The translations under genes were made by a program, and so were the position numbers. Below, one piece after another: positions 44,381 to 55,741 of a stretch of DNA of 64,000 nucleotides. The stretch's first letter is position 1, and the number at the start of each line of letters is the position of its first letter. Below the pieces are notes generated by a model, which worked only from the letters and a program-made list of their open reading frames with translations, was not told the origin of the DNA and did not search any database. Location of the stretch: NCBI GenBank assembly GCA_039602395.1, contig JBCNJP010000012.1, positions 28,568,454-28,632,453 of the forward strand, read 5' to 3'. This stretch comes from Deinandra increscens subsp. villosa (Eukaryota; Streptophyta; Magnoliopsida; Asterales; Asteraceae).

Positions 44381-45295
44381 AGTGAGGTGTGCATTTCCCA
44401 TTTGTGTTTACGCGGATGACGCGATTTTCTTGGGTAAATGAGAAAAGAAAAATGTCAAGAACCTATCTCAAATGTTGCTGTGTTTTAGGTTGACGTCGGT
44501 TTAAAGGTGAATTTGGATAACAGTTATCTAATAATCTTATATTGGATGGGTGCAAACAATTTGCAGCTTGAGGAGATGGCGAAAGCGTTGGTTAGTATGG
44601 CAAATTCCCATTATTTTGGGATTAATATTGGGGTAACATGAATCTAATTAGATAGAAATTGGGAAACCATGGTTGAGGCCTTTAATAGGAAATTGTTGAA
44701 GTGGAAAAGCAAGACGCAATCTAGCTGTGGGCGACTTACACATTAAATTCGTCTCGTCTACTTTGCCCCTGTATTATTTCTTGTTGTATCGCGCGTCTAC
44801 TAAATGGTAGTTGGTTACCCATCCAATATAAGATAACTGACAAGCTTGAAAGAATTCGAAAGAATTTTCTTTACGCCAGACAAGAACAAGATCCATTGGG
44901 TTAAATGGTAGTTTTTTTTTTTTTTTTTTTTTTTTGAACGGCGGGTTAAATGGTAGTTGGTTACCGCCTCAAATTAAAATGGGGGTTTGGGTGTGGGGTC
45001 GTTGCAGGCTGCTAATGTTGCGCTTCCTGTGAATAGAGCCATAAAGGTAGCTTAGTGCAAGTGCATGGAAATCAATGGCTAAATGTGAAGTAGACCTTTG
45101 TAGAAACAATATTCTAATTGACAGATCCTTGAAGGTGGTTGTTGACAATGGGGATAAGTGTAGTTTGTGGTTTGATATTTGGGCTTCGGACGAACCATTT
45201 TGTAGTCTTTTCCTGGATTATTCATACTTGAAAGTTCCAAAGAAGTGTTGGTTAAATATTGTTGTATAGAACTTGTGGAGTTGCACAAATGCATA

Positions 45296-45512
45296 ATTGC
45301 TCGACCATCCTTTCATCTCATGACCAGGGGCGGCTTAACTGTTTTAGATTCTCAAAGCGAACTAAAAATTTGGGCTCCTATTCGAACTTATTTCGCTCTT
45401 ATAGCTATCGCATTATGCAAATTTCAAATAAAATAAAACATGTATTTCGCTTTGGGCCTCTAAAAACAGTTAAGCCGCCCTGGTCACGAGCTGAAAGGAT
45501 GGCCGAGCAATT
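45296..45512. mobile_element. Fold-back element with ~52-bp inverted arms
   Basis: The left arm (45296-45349) and right arm (45461-45512) are inverted copies with few mismatches, both including the run CAGGGGCGGCTTAACTG or its complement. The 110-bp centre is AT-rich. The arms extend outward past the CAGGGGCGG terminus into the L1 coding sequence. The duplication therefore includes host sequence and is not a simple transposon end. Confidence 0.7.
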
Positions 45513-47125
45513 GTTCATTTATTTGCTCTTATTTATTTTCTTTAATTTGGGGCCCTATTACATGTTGGGCCACGAGAACTAATTCCCGAGTCCACAAGTC
45601 GGTGGGTCGGGTAGCCCAAAAGCAAGTTGGTTTTTAGGGTGATATTATTAGGCATATAACTTGTTATTTTTAATAATTAGAGGAGGTGTAGTCTAATAGG
45701 GATGCTTGTTTATCAAGCATAGTTTAGTCTATAAATAGGATGGCTAAGATTAGGGTTATTCCTTCTATCAAACTCTTATCTAATAAAGGTTTTGAGTGAG
45801 TTTTTCCTAAACGATTTGTGTGTTCTTGATTATTGATCGGCATTTGAATTGGTATCAAATCAAGAATCAAGTTCTCGGTACCCGGAGTTGATACCAAGAT
45901 CCAAGCCAAAGTGATTTAGGGTTGTTAGTTCTACGAAGAAGATATAGGCTCTAGTGAAGACGCCAAGGAAGATTTGTGGGTAGACGATTGTTGCTGAGGA
46001 AGATCAAATAGACCACCGTCTAGAAGCTTCGAGAGTCGTAAATCTCGTTTATTAATTCCGGGAACCAAGGGAGTCACCGCTTATCTGCCGCCACAATCCG
46101 TACTCCGCCGTAGCCGTTCTTTTGATCCGTTTAGAAGCAATCGGAAGCTGCCGGTTTTCTATATTGACTGAGTTTAATGAAGAAAAATATCTTGATCAAT
46201 GGAAGTTGCCAATTCTTTATTCTTGAATTCGTCCGAAGTGCCTTTAAAATCACAAGTCGTTGATCTCTTTAAAACTTGAAGTCGCCGGTTTTGCGAAGCA
46301 CCGTAAATTGATTCTTGATAAAGCAACCAGAAGTGGGTTATTTGTTTAAAAGGATGACCTAAATTGTTTAGAAGTCAACCTTGCCGTTTGTTTTTGATGA
46401 TGAAAATTTAATTTCAATTTTTATCAAGTTTATGTCACCTGACTTCAAATCGAAATCCTCCCATTGATTTGAAATCCAGGAACTTGATAAACTTCACGTT
46501 TCGATTTATTTGAAGCCACGATTAATCGATGAAGATAAGAGTCATCTCCAATGTAATCGGGGGTCGTGGTGGAATGAACCAGTATGGTTCGGGTCAAAGT
46601 CGTGGTCCTAACGGGGGTTCTTTTCAAGGTCGGGATGTACATCGAACCAATCAAAACAAGAATGAGTGCATCGGTGGAATGAGCAATTTGAGGACAGTCA
46701 TGGGTCATATGAATGCTATGCGGGTCAAGGTTATGAAAGTGCGGGAGTTACTCGGTGTTCAAGACTTCCCTAATCCGACTCAGAAGTTAGGGGAGGGGGG
46801 GGGGGTGAATGTTGGCCCACGAGAACTATATCCCAAAAGCTAGTTGGTTTTTAGGGTGATATTATTAGGCATATAACTTGTTATGTTTAATAATTAAAAG
46901 AGGATGTGTTATAGTCTAATAAGGATGCTTGTTTATCAAGCATAGTTTAGTCTATAAATAGGGTGGCCAAGATTAGGGTTATTCCTTGTATCAAAATCTT
47001 ATCTAATAAATGTTTTGAGTGAGTTTTTCCTAAACGATTTGTGTGTTCTTGATTATTGATCGGGACTTGATTAAAGTGTGGGCCTAAATCCCTAGCTTCA
47101 TTCACTTGCCCTTAAGACGCCCCTG
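45326..47125. mobile_element. hAT-like footprint with 14-bp terminal repeats
   Basis: The left end CAGGGGCGGCTTAA and right end (complement CAGGGGCGTCTTAA, 47112-47125) match at 13 of 14 bases. They are flanked by 8-bp direct repeats CTCATGAC (45318-45325) and CTCGTAAC (47126-47133), matching at 6 of 8. Size of duplication and CAGGG termini fit hAT. No transposase is present. The interior holds a short LTR element. Low divergence tolerance makes this a moderate call. Confidence 0.5.
45563..47065 (+). mobile_element. Short non-autonomous LTR element
   Basis: LTRs at 45563-45842 (280 bp) and 46810-47065 (256 bp, lacking ~30 bp near its start) are clearly related. Both have TATA (TCTATAAATAGG) and end near GATTATTGATCGG. 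TTGGTATCA at 45850-45858 resembles a tRNA-Met primer site. The purine tract GGGGAGGGGGGGGGGTGAA lies at 46791-46809 before the right LTR. The 967-bp interior is mostly noncoding, with a Gly/Arg/Gln/Asn-rich gag-like scrap (46550-46680). No target duplication is found. Confidence 0.7.
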
Positions 47126-47450
47126 CTCGTAACTGAGATGGCATTGTCGACCGGCCACCTACAAATGGGTTTGGTTTAGTGAAGAAGATGGGGAAAACTC
47201 TCAGATAATCAAGACCAAGGTTAATCAACATGTCGGGGAAAGTTTTGAAAACGGTTCTTGGATCCCGATTAAAGTGAACGTATTTTTATGGAGGGCATGT
47301 ATGAGAGAATTCCAACTCGTGATGCCTTGTGCAAGAGAGGTATTCCGATAAGGAATGACGAGTGCCCATTATGTACCTGCAACTCTGAAAAGTATGATCA
47401 CATTCTGATTTACTATGCAAAGGTGGCTGCATTTGGATGAGGGTGACAAA

Positions 47451-47970
47451 TTAGGTTAAAATCAGAGACATCTTTGCGTTCACTCTGATTGATCTTCTAA
47501 GGCTACATAAAATTAGTGAAAGGAGGAAGGTTATTTAAGCCATTATTGATCTTCTAAGGCTACATAAGATTAGTAAAAGGACGAAGGTTATTTAAGCCAT
47601 TATTGCAGTTATGTGTTGGAGTATATGGTGGGCAAAAAATGAAGTCATGTATGAGAGAATTCCAAGAGGAATTTTTTACACCGATCCTCACAGTTATGTG
47701 TTGGAGTACAAGAGGAATTTTTTGTCACGACTTTTATAATGGAATAGGTGAAATCGATGTCATTCTTCTAGGTTAAAAATATGACATCAATTGTGAGGAT
47801 CGGTGTAGATTTAGTATTTAATTGTAGTTTTGTTTTCTCTTGCTTCATGTGGAGTCTTTGTAGGTGTTTGTCTTTGTGTTTTTGTGGCTGTTGGTTGAGG
47901 CTAGTGTCTTGACAATCACGTAAACAAATTTTTTTGTTAAGAAAAACCAAAAGTTAATAATAATAAACGA
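47451..47970. other. L1 3' flank with local duplications
   Basis: ATTGATCTTCTAAGGCTACATAA with AAAAGGA.GAAGGTTATTTAAGC recurs at 47490 and 47550. GAATTTTTTACACCGATCCTCAC at 47669 is inverted relative to GTGAGGATCGGTGTAGATTT at 47792. It is noncoding. Confidence 0.4.
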
Positions 47971-47972
47971 GA

Positions 47973-48575
47973 TGGTGACCCGTCCGCGCTTTGCGGCGGG
48001 CCACCCATTAGTAAGAAACGTTTTAACATTGTCAAAGTATAAAAATATAAAAAAGTCATGGCCAAACTCGGAAACACTAAAAGTATACTAAAAACTAAAG
48101 TAGAAAAGTTAAGATGTATAAAGCGTAAAAGTCTAAATGTAGAAAAGTTTCGTGGTCAAAGTGTAGAAAGTATAAAAAAAATATACTAAAAAAATAAAAG
48201 TAGAAAAATTAAGGGGTATGAAGCGTAAAATTCTAAAAGTTTTTTATGATTAAAGTATAAAGCTATGAAAAAGGCGTGGCCAAAGTCGAAATTATACTAA
48301 AAACGAAAAATATAAAAGTTAATGGTATAAAACGTAAAAGTCTAAAAGTTTCGCGGTCATAGTATAAAACTATAAAAAGTATAGTAAAGAACGAAAGTAT
48401 AAAAGTGAAGGAGTATAAAACGTAAAAGTATGAAACTTTCGTGGTAAAGTATAAAACTATAAAAAATGTCATCAAAATTAAAAAACCCTAAACTTTGTGA
48501 CCAAAGTTAAAAACACTAAAGTTTATGTGACCAAAATTAAAATATAAAAACTTTATTACCAAATTAAAAAGAAAA
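47973..48575. repeat. AT-rich repeat with GTGACCCGTCCGCG head
   Basis: A GC-rich head (GGTGACCCGTCCGCG, TTTGCGGCGGGCCACCCATT) leads into ~550 bp of degenerate TATAAAACTATAAAAAAGT/GGTCAAAGT units repeated about every 90-110 bp. A relative lies at 50716-51097. No enzyme or terminal repeat is recognised. Confidence 0.5.
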
Positions 48576-49590
48576 ATTGGATTTTAATAATTCTAAGTTT
48601 TGGGTGTTGGCCGGCAATAATCCCATTTTCAATAATAACCCTCAGTGGTTCCAACTTTCATCCTATATTCCTATTTACTTATAATGGTTCCGCCGTTAAA
48701 AAACTTAACACCATTAAGTTTTTGCTAACGTGACAGCTGATGTGTAATTTATATATATATTTTTTGTTTTTAACCACTTGCCAAATCATCATCATCATCT
48801 TCATCCTCACACCACCACCGCCACCGCCACCACCTACAACCTTTACTAATTCGAACAACTCATCGTCATCGATCTTCATCGGCTCTTCCGCCCATCACCT
48901 ATTGCCGCCATTGTCGATTATCATTGACCTGAGCCACTGCCTTCAATCCGATCAAACCGTTCATTTGACTCGAACATCAAGTGATGCACGTCAGCGAGAT
49001 TATGAGCCTGAAGAGGACCCTGTACGACGGTACAAACCTCCATATCTTCTTGTCCACTTTATCCTACCATCTCCATGATCATGCCCAAACCAAAGGGGGT
49101 GATAATAAAAGTTGAAAGCGATGCAAATTTAAACCTAAATAACTAAACGGATTATCCAAAAAAAATATGACCAGAGGAAGAATTTATCCATAGCTCAACA
49201 AATTGTCTAGTATTAAACGGATTATCCAAAAACAATTATGACCAGAGGAAGAATTTATCTATCAAATCAATGCAAATTTAAAACTAAATAATCGTATATT
49301 TTACTTTTCAAACCGCAAAAAGTAGTGGTGGCGGTGACGGAGATGGTGGTGGTGTGAGGATGAAGGTGATGATAATGATGTGGCAGGTGGTTAAAAACAA
49401 AAAAAAAATATATATATAAAAATTACACATCAGCTGTCATATCAGCAAAAACTTAATGATGTTAAGTTTTTTAACGACGAGACCACTATAAATAAATAGG
49501 ATGAAAGTTGGGACCACTGAGGGTTATTATTGAAAGTGAGATTACTGCGGCCAACACCCAAAACTTGAGATTATTTAAATCCAATTTTTC
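48576..49590. mobile_element. MITE with ~260-bp inverted repeats (MULE-like)
   Basis: The left arm (48576-48836: TTGGATTTTAATAAT, TTTTGGGTGTTGGCC, CTCAGTGGT, TTAAAAAACTTAACACC, CACATCAGCTGTCA-type segments, ATCATC/CACCACC runs) appears inverted at 49323-49590 in reverse order. The spacer is ~490 bp and noncoding. Very long inverted repeats without transposase suggest a Mutator-like non-autonomous element. The apparent protein of Gly or Pro repeats within the arms is only the CACCAC microsatellite. Confidence 0.75.
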
Positions 49591-50106
49591 AATTAAAAAA
49601 TCTTAAAGTTTACTATTTATATAGGGAGTTGATATTCACACAATGTGAATTGATATCCACACAGAATACTTATGACCGTATCCCACCAAACGACCAAATG
49701 CTTTTTTTAACTTTATTTTGAAAACTAAACGGTGTTAATTATTAATTTTATAAATATTAAAAAGATTTATTCTATCACGGAATTTCTTTTGAATGACAAA
49801 CATCCAGTTATCCGGGTGTCTCATCATAGCAATTGATATTATTAACGACACGTTGCGACCACAGTACGTGCGAGTAACCAGGACACTTTGTGTTACACAT
49901 CCATCCCAGAGGAAGCCCACCGCCCAAAGACCCACTGTGGTAGACCTCTTACACACCTCTAATATTTTATATTTTTTTGTGTCTTGTGAGATTTGAACCC
50001 CTAATCTCCACATTGGAATGTAAAACGGGTATTCACCATAAATGATAATAAAATAATTACACGAACATAGTAATTATGTAAAATACTAAATTTTAAATTT
50101 CATAGG
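49591..50106. other. No supported gene
   Basis: This is short AT-rich sequence with a small inverted motif (GATATTCACACAATGTGAATTG, about 49631). Frames on both strands are short and overlapping. I see no protein family. Confidence 0.35.
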
Positions 50107-50310
50107 TTTTGCCGGGACGGTCTTGATAGCTTCTCGGCAAGTCTTTGCTGGTGTTGGGTCCCCATGGTCCATGGTTTTTTTATTTTAAAAAATTCCTTAA
50201 AAATCAAAAAGTCGTTTCAAAATTTTTTGAAAATAAAAAAACTATGGGCCGTGGAGACCCAAACACTAACAAAGACTTGCCGATAGGCCAACAAGACCAT
50301 CTAAAAAAAA
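50107..50310. mobile_element. MITE with ~60-bp inverted repeats
   Basis: CGGCAAGTCTTTGCTGGTGT, GGGTCCCCATGGTCCATGG and TTTTTTTATTTT (50131-50190) are mirrored by AAAATAAAAAAACTATGG, GCCGTGGAGACCC and AACAAAGACTTGCCG (50237-50285). The centre is ~45 bp. It is a classic small hairpin MITE; family unknown. Confidence 0.7.
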
Positions 50311-50715
50311 ACTCCGAGTCTTAAAATTTTTTATTTTACATAATCTTACCAGTTATGATGAATAAATCGTGTTGATATTTATAAAATTAAATAATTAAAA
50401 ATACTTAGAAAATTAAAAAACAAAGTAAGAAAATAATAAAATAATATGTGGCCCGTTTAGAATGCCACGATCATGGCCATTCTGTGTGCATATCAAATAT
50501 GGCTGTGTGTTTAGCCCAAGCCTTTATATACAATCTAATTGTATATAACAAACCACTGAACGAAACCACGTGTAAGATCCACCATGCCATCTCTAAAAAG
50601 AAGTTGAAAAAAATAAAGGGACCAAAACTGTAAATTGCAACAAAGATATGTGGCAAAAGTAAAACAACCAATAACCTTACTATTTTTTACCATTTCCAAA
50701 TGTAATATACAAGTT

Positions 50716-51097
50716 GGTGACCCGCCCTTCTTCACAGCGAGCTACCCATTACCAGTCAGTTTAAGTTAAAAAGATTTTAGTGTGGTCAAAGTATAAAACT
50801 ATAAAGAAGTCGTGAATAAAGTCAAAAACTCTAAAAGTATAATAATAATAATAAAAATAAAGTAAAAAAGTTAAGGAGTATAAAACGTTTCGCGACGGGT
50901 CAACCATTTACCCGTCAGTTTATGTAATAGACATTTTAATATGGTCAAAGTTGTAAACAATAAAAAAATTGTGACTAAATCGAAAACTCTAAAAATATAC
51001 TAAAAACAAAAGTAGAAAAGTTAAAGAGTATATAATGTAAAAGTCTAAAAGTTTCATGATCAAAGTATAAAAGTATAAATAATTTAAAATTAGAAAA
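50716..51097. repeat. Second AT-rich repeat with GTGACCCGCCC head
   Basis: TTGGTGACCCGCCC and CAGCGAGCTACCCATTACC head a run of GTGGTCAAAGTATAAAACTATAAA units, paralleling 47973-48575. A second internal head-like sequence (GCGACGGGTCAACCATTTACC) is at about 50893. It ends at the following MITE, just as the first copy does. Confidence 0.5.
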
Positions 51098-51421
51098 ATG
51101 GATTTTAATAATACAAGTTTTACCTTGTTGGCGGATAATAATACGAGTTTTGAAATTTCCTCACAATAATACGAGTTTTGTGGGTATTGGATTCTAATGA
51201 TACCCGTTAGTTCGTGGCACCTGACGTGGACTGTTTTCCTCCTACGTGGCACCTGACGTGGCACATGCCACGTAGGCAACAGACTAACACCGTTACTAAA
51301 AAACTAACGGTGTATCATTAGAATCCAATACCCACAAAACTTGTATTATTATGAGGAAATTTCAAAACTCATATTATTATCCGCCAAAAAGGTAAAACTT
51401 GTATTATTAAAATCAAATTTT
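51098..51421. mobile_element. MITE with ~140-bp inverted repeats, related to 48576-49590
   Basis: The arms read inward GGATTTTAATAATACAAGTTTTA, GGCGGATAATAATACGAGTTTT, GAAATTTCCTCA, then GGGTATTGGATTCTAATGAT, and are mirrored at 51300-51421. The centre contains direct and inverted TACGTGGCACCTGACGTGG. The outermost GGATTTTAATAAT is shared with the longer MITE at 48576, so they may be one family. Confidence 0.75.
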
Positions 51422-51429
51422 CCTTTAAA

Positions 51430-52680
51430 ATTTGTTGAATAGCAACAACCCATCAACAATCTTCAAATAACATAAAATAGAACTAATGAACATAGAGAGA
51501 GAGAGGAGTCATTTCATTATATTCTTTAACAATGTACATAAGCCACTATTTATAGGACTATAATATTAATACATATAATAATGGAATAGGTGTTATGAAT
51601 ATATATAGTCACTTTATAATTGTCATTCCCCAACCGACGACGGAATACGTCGGGGCACGATGATTGTCCAGTTGCACACAACACTATTAAATGTTGCGAT
51701 ATTCTTAATTAACCTATTTCATATATCTCAGATAATATATATAACAACTTAAGTATAAAAAAATAATGTATAACGGATTAACTCTATTAATTAGGTCACA
51801 CTAAGTCCGCATGCATCCTATGGTGGCATCGACATGTAATCGTCATCTCGCAGCAAAACCTATAACATGTACAAAATAAAGGTTAACTACAAATAGTTGG
51901 TGAGTAAACATAGGTTTGATATACTATGATAGATTAAAACATGCGATCCACGAGTGATATGTACATTCTTGATATGATAAAGAAGTATTGATATAGTGCA
52001 CATAGAGTGGCGTATTCCAACCCTTGACAAATAAGGCTTCCAATCACCCAACAAAAGTTACCGGTCAAGTTAGGTGGGCTGCCAAACAAACAGATCTATT
52101 ATTGTAACCCCGATCTTTTTAGTGTTAATATTACGCCTTGAAATTGACATTGAAATTAAAATTGAAACAGATTCCATTCACAACAATAATAATCCACAAA
52201 ATACTAATCCACACAAGTTCAACATACTAGAACACACATAACCATCTTAGAGTTCACATGAAATTTGAAAGTGATGAAATATATATTTGAGATTGATACG
52301 GGTTACATGTTGCACCCCAAAACGATAAAAGAAAGGGGCTTGAATACTCACCTGGATTGGAGACACTAATGAAAAAATGACACCACGAAATGAGATGGTT
52401 GGAACCTAAGAGAACCTTGACGACTAGATGAGATAGAGAAGTAAATAAATAAATAATTATACTTCACGACTCACAGTGAAACAAACGACTCAACGACACG
52501 TTGTGATGGTGATACGTACGTTTATGAGGGTTAATCCTGACTAAGGATGCAATAATGATGTCCTAAAGATTTACACACTCCTCATGATGCAAACAGGGTT
52601 CACGTGATAGCTATATGATAGCCTGCAATATCATTGATACAATTTCACCTTGAGTAACCCTAGATCTAACTCCAAGATAC
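51430..52680. other. Possible LTR-derived noncoding region
   Basis: TGTTGAATAGCAACA at about 51430, a GAGAGAGAG leader and a minus-strand TATA box (complement of CTATTTATAGG, about 51547) suggest a minus-oriented LTR promoter. No partner copy or terminus is confirmed. The rest is AT-rich with nothing recognised. Confidence 0.3.
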
Positions 52681-52902
52681 ATGTGTGACATAGATCTAGT
52701 CATATTACCACATAAAGATCAAATATTAATGGTGCATCACATAGATCTATCAATAACAAACATGCAAGGCATAGATCTAACCCTAATTCAACATAAAGAT
52801 GCAATCTTGATCATGAATCACATAGATCTAACAAGAATCAACATGCATGACATAGATCTAACCTTAATCCATCATAAAAATGCAATCTTGATCATGAATC
52901 AC
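52681..52902. repeat. Imperfect tandem repeats with CATAGATCTA
   Basis: CACATAGATCTA or GACATAGATCTA occurs six times. The compound unit (about 80 bp: CATAGATCTAACCCTAATTC, CATAAAGATGCAATCTTGAT, CATGAATCACATAGATCTA) recurs at least twice. The open frame over it simply reflects the repeat. Confidence 0.7.
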
Positions 52903-53680
52903 TGTCACACCCTGAAATTTCGGGAACGGAGGCGTGTGACGTCATGAAGTCATAATCGTGGATATATTGAACGACCTCTAAATGATTAAACAAAAGGAGA
53001 CGTTTTGATTTATACACAATGTCTTACAAGTTGCAGCGAAAACTAGTGATATTAAAACAATAATTGTAAAGTAAAAAAGTTGGTTTTGAAAAGTATGATA
53101 ATTTCAAATTGACAATATGTGATGAAAGCTCAAAATGCGTGAAGTGTTCACTATGACACCAAACAGAATGCAGGTCCTAATGATGCATGTCATTCCATGC
53201 AAGCAAGCTAAGTACATAATAATTAATGAGCTCAAAAAGTAAACATAATGTTGGTGACTGGTTTTTATCGATTTTATAATGAGTTGTAAACAGTTTAAAG
53301 CATATAAGGTTATGGACTTGTGTGAGTCAAGTTTTACAGAGTTTGATGAAAGATTCGTGCACATCAAGGTCTGCACTGTTTAATGAAAGACTTGTGCACA
53401 TCAAAGTTTGCGCAGTTTGATGAAAGTTTTGTGCACGTCAAGGTTTGCACTGTTTAATGAAAGACTTGTGCACGTCAAGGTTTACACGGTTTGTCATTAT
53501 TCGGCTTACGGTTATTGTTGTTGTTGTTATTGTTGTAACGTTCTCACATGAACCTCAAATTCGAATATAACAGATTACCACTCTTGGTATTCTATCCCGA
53601 GAAATACCGATCGGAGCAGAATAACTGACATGTACCCCTTGACATTTACCGGAGTCAGGATTGGAGCGACCAACCAGGAC

Positions 53681-53685
53681 AGGGG
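53681..53685. repeat. Left target-site duplication AGGGG of the gag-only element
   Basis: AGGGG precedes the left LTR and recurs at 60198-60202 after the right LTR. Confidence 0.9.
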
Positions 53686-54034
53686 TGTAGAACCACTATA
53701 CGATCTTACTACTGCATGATTCGGTAATCAGATAGCAACGAGAAGGTAAATAAAGCTTTGCTTTATTGATTCACAAAGAGTTACAATGTAGAGAGAGAAA
53801 CACACTCAGTTTACACACAGTTAAGATGTAGAGAATGACAGAAGTTCTTACTAGCTCTCTCTAACACGAACTATTTATAGTCACTAACATGCCGCTGGCG
53901 GACCACTAGCGTACCAAATGGCCTGCGGACCATTTGGTCCGGCCACCTCAGCATGAAGCCACTAACTCACACAGACGCTCTTGTCTAGATACAATACACG
54001 AGACACAACGTTAGCATAGGAATATGCTTCTACA
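53686..54034 (-). repeat. 3' LTR of the gag-only element
   Basis: This is 349 bp. On the minus strand it starts TGTAGAAGCATATTCC and ends GTGGTTCTACA. TATAAATAG lies on the minus strand at about 53873-53881. It lacks the 18-bp segment of the other LTR (ACTAAATGGTACGCCCGT region). Confidence 0.9.
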
Positions 54035-54045
54035 GACTCCCCCTT

Positions 54046-55741
54046 AACGTGTAGTGTATCTAGCTATCTATCTATCTAAAAAAACTTCAGTCTTCAATCT
54101 TTAGCATTTCTGCGCCTGATTTTCAACTTGAAATCTTGTCAGAATTAGAGCTTGCATGGCTGGATCAATCTTGAAAAAATCTTTGAACTTCGAGATCCAC
54201 TTGTGAAAGATATAACATACTCCCCCTTTCACCATGCTTGAGTCTTGTCACACAGATAACCTGCAATTTCAGAAGACAAAAACGCAACTTTCTTTTCTTT
54301 AAAAAAATAATTTAATCTTGGCGCAAAACTTCTCTTCGAGAATCCAAGATATAAATTTGAATTTTTGAATTTTGTATCATTGTATCGATCGGTCGAAAAC
54401 AAATAAGAAACAAAATATTTTTGGCTTTTTGAAACTTTATGCTAAAACACGCCTAAAATCTTTTTGGATTTTTCAGATATGAAACATAAATGCAATACAG
54501 AAATGAAATACTGAATCACACACTATTTTTGTCTTTTGCGAGAAAGATCACAACTTGGGATCATATTGGTCATGACATGCTGAACTACACTTCAATTTCA
54601 ATTACTTCAGCACACAAGTCATGTCGATTACTGGTATAATTTGTTCATCTTAAACTCAGGCACAATCATACTCATAACATCAGGATATGTTATTGAATTG
54701 ATTAGGTTTGCTTTGACCAGTTTACCCCACACTATCAGACATACTCAGATATGTTTTTGCTTTTTATATCACACTTTGTGATTTCATTTGTGATTTAATC
54801 ACATAATGATTGTATTCATGATTCAGTCAACTGTGTTCCATGCAAAAAGAAATAAGAACGTTAAATCGTCTACCTTAAGGTCGATCTTTCAATACGCAGA
54901 TAAGGCCTTGGATTTAACAAAATAAGAAAATAAAACAAGTTGAAATTGTATAACCCAACAACAATCAGGTCTGTACTCCCGTACACGCAGAGAAAGTCCG
55001 ATGAGTTATACGAAACACCAAAGAAAATAAAGCAGAACGTCAAACGAACAACAATCATGTCGATCTTTCGATACGCAAAGAAAGTCCGATCGTTTGACAA
55101 AATAAAGAAAATCAAACAAGTTTAAATCTTTGCAAAATGTACACATGTATACACAGTGACTTCTCATTTTCTTTTTCACATATCTTTTCTTGATATATCA
55201 TGAGATATGCATCAAGATGTTGTCCACTTGGTCAAGCATTAGTATTTAGTGTTTATCACATCTGAATACTTTCTGATTTAATGCCGAGCCTACCAAGTAC
55301 ATCAAACAATGATCTTATGGCTTTTTCATCTATTTTATCCATGAGTCAGACACGTAAGCCAATGTACCATCATTTCCCAATCATGTCGGATACAATTTCT
55401 CATTTTTTAATGTTTTTGTATTTTTCTGTTTTTTTTTGTATTTTTCCATTTTCTCCCCCTTAAAATGAAAACTCTATTTTTGGATTTTCATTTTAACAAA
55501 AACACAAACACACTATTTTTGGTTTTTCAATTTTCTCCCCCTAAACTTCAAACAAAATGCATTAAAGAAAGAAAATTGACCAATCTATACTGATACCTTT
55601 TCAGATTAAGCTTTTAGAAAATCTTTCAATTTTGAAAAATGAATCATTCAATTTAAGTTAAGAACACAGAATACTCCTCCATCAGCAACTTTGCAATCAC
55701 CAACGGGTCTTCTAGGAATACCTGCACACTGGTTATAAAGA
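54046..55741. other. Noncoding 3' interior of the gag-only element
   Basis: AT-rich sequence with scattered polypurine tracts on the minus strand. A diverged direct repeat of ~75 bp occurs at 54870-55000 and 55040-55115 (TCGATCTTTC.ATACGCA then AAAGTCCGAT). No pol-like frame is present. Confidence 0.6.

Larger units (their letters stand above)
44383..47450 (+). pseudogene. L1-type LINE reverse transcriptase and C-terminal remnant, interrupted
   Basis: CVYADDAIFLG (44400-44440) is the LINE RT catalytic motif. VDVGLKVNLDNS, EAFNRKLLKWKSKTQS and LERIRKNFLYA follow in order, with stops and shifts between. VDNGDKCSLWFDIWASDEPF (45140-45200) is the usual segment before the zinc-binding end. After the interruption 45326-47125, VPIKVNVFLW-like sequence and a CKRGIPIRNDECPLCTC block (47328-47382) give the C-terminal zf-RVT domain. 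The 5' half of the element, including the AP endonuclease, is absent. A SINE-like poly-T/GAACGGC scrap sits at 44916-44943. Confidence 0.75.

Noticed and set aside
45563..47065. Target-site duplication of the short LTR element
   Set aside because: The five bases on each side (TTACA-type and CTTGA) do not match, so I do not claim one.
48679..49078. Gly- or Pro-rich peptides on both strands
   Set aside because: Generated by the CACCAC/ATCATC microsatellite inside a MITE arm.
52681..52947. 88-codon frame with repeated HIDL-type residues
   Set aside because: It translates the CATAGATCTA tandem repeat and runs across the LTR start at 52903.
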